64,000 nt of DNA, taken from assembly GCF_000378205.1 (NCBI RefSeq), contig NZ_KB899424.1, positions 1 to 64,000 on the forward strand. Reading direction: 5' to 3'. Under the pieces are notes generated by a model, which saw only the letters and a list, made by a program, of their open reading frames with translations, ran no database searches and had not been told where the DNA came from. The first letter of the stretch is position 1. Each line of letters begins with the position of its first letter. The stretch comes from Sediminispirochaeta bajacaliforniensis DSM 16054. GTDB taxonomy: Bacteria; Spirochaetota; Spirochaetia; DSM-16054; Sediminispirochaetaceae. The position numbers were made by a program, and so were the translations under genes. Positions 63,892 through 64,000 of the stretch are shown here, one piece after another.

Positions 63892-64000
63892 ATGCGTAAA
63901 CACAAGTCTCAGCCCCCCAGAACGGTAAAGGTTCTCTGCGTCTCCGATCATATCGATCCGCTCATCTATTCCAATGGGATCAAAGAACGCTTCAAATCCA
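63892..64000 (+). CDS. Metallophosphoesterase, N-terminal part
   Basis: The ATG at 63892 opens a frame that runs off the right edge. The 36 visible residues include KVLCVSDHIDPLIYSNGI, where the Asp-x-His of the calcineurin-like phosphoesterase motif I is seen as SDHID. This form is known from spirochaete phosphoesterases. It overlaps no gene and follows the TPR gene by seven bases. Confidence 0.6.
   Translation, partial: MRKHKSQPPRTVKVLCVSDHIDPLIYSNGIKERFKS

Noticed and set aside
1-64000. CRISPR array, rRNA or prophage
   Set aside because: No regularly spaced repeats, no rRNA-like stretch and no phage structural or integrase gene were seen. The only tRNA is at 35751-35823.

Overview
The window reads as a chromosome segment of a free-living, double-membrane spirochaete. 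A marine Spirochaeta/Sediminispirochaeta-type genus is my best guess, from gene content only. Pointers are a DUF1577/PlzA-like PilZ protein, a FecR domain fused to an outer-membrane barrel, a CheC/CheY/HisKA_2 set, spirochaete-style TPR proteins and a minimal SufBC-type Fe-S system of the kind found in anaerobes. Base composition is even and near 50% GC, except for an AT-rich patch at about 33.9-35.75 kb. No CRISPR array, rRNA or intact transposase gene was seen. || Layout. 0-3.7 kb: the tail of an unknown gene, asnB, then a convergent CheY/CheC/histidine kinase operon. 3.8-4.8 kb: a hemolysin III-type membrane protein and the remnant of an acyl-CoA synthetase that has lost its middle. 4.8-8.3 kb: an ABC importer operon (lipoprotein, permease, ATPase) ending in an AlaX-type tRNA-editing protein, with a promoter overlapped by a clear operator-like palindrome. 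8.4-15.1 kb: a HAD phosphatase, a small transposon-end-like repeat, and gltB-gltD glutamate synthase. 15.3-23.6 kb: RNA and DNA maintenance (DEAD-box helicase, GNAT, RRM protein, uvrB, HtrA protease, ComM-like ATPase, rnhA). 23.7-27.4 kb: a two-domain AAA protein with a probably leaderless promoter, galM and an MBL-fold hydrolase. 27.4-31.9 kb: a five-gene operon, MFS transporter, membrane protein, CYTH protein, SufC/SmsC and SufB/SmsB. 31.9-33.9 kb: an ATC-hydrolase family protein, a cysteine-containing ECF sigma factor and a small membrane protein. 33.9-35.8 kb: the AT-rich patch with a possible small RNA, a foreign-looking MFS gene and a truncated reading frame abutting tRNA-Met. 35.9-41.9 kb: a thioesterase, a 972-residue NTPase-TPR regulator, a GHKL ATPase, two PilZ-type proteins and a secreted protein. 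42-49 kb: aconitase, an HD hydrolase, a TtcA-like enzyme, a ComFB fusion, DUF503, and an unusual voltage-sensor/HAMP membrane protein with a partner of unknown function. 49.3-57.8 kb: a large cell-envelope block with a 1612-residue SprA-like surface protein and two related outer-membrane proteins, one carrying FecR. 57.8-64 kb: mutL, three TPR proteins and the start of a metallophosphoesterase. || Working together. asnB and gltBD cover nitrogen assimilation. uvrB, mutL and rnhA cover DNA maintenance. PilZ, DUF1577 and ComFB point to cyclic-dinucleotide signalling. The envelope block and TPR proteins build the cell surface. Several genes without a Shine-Dalgarno have a -10 box seven or eight bases before the ATG, which suggests leaderless transcripts.
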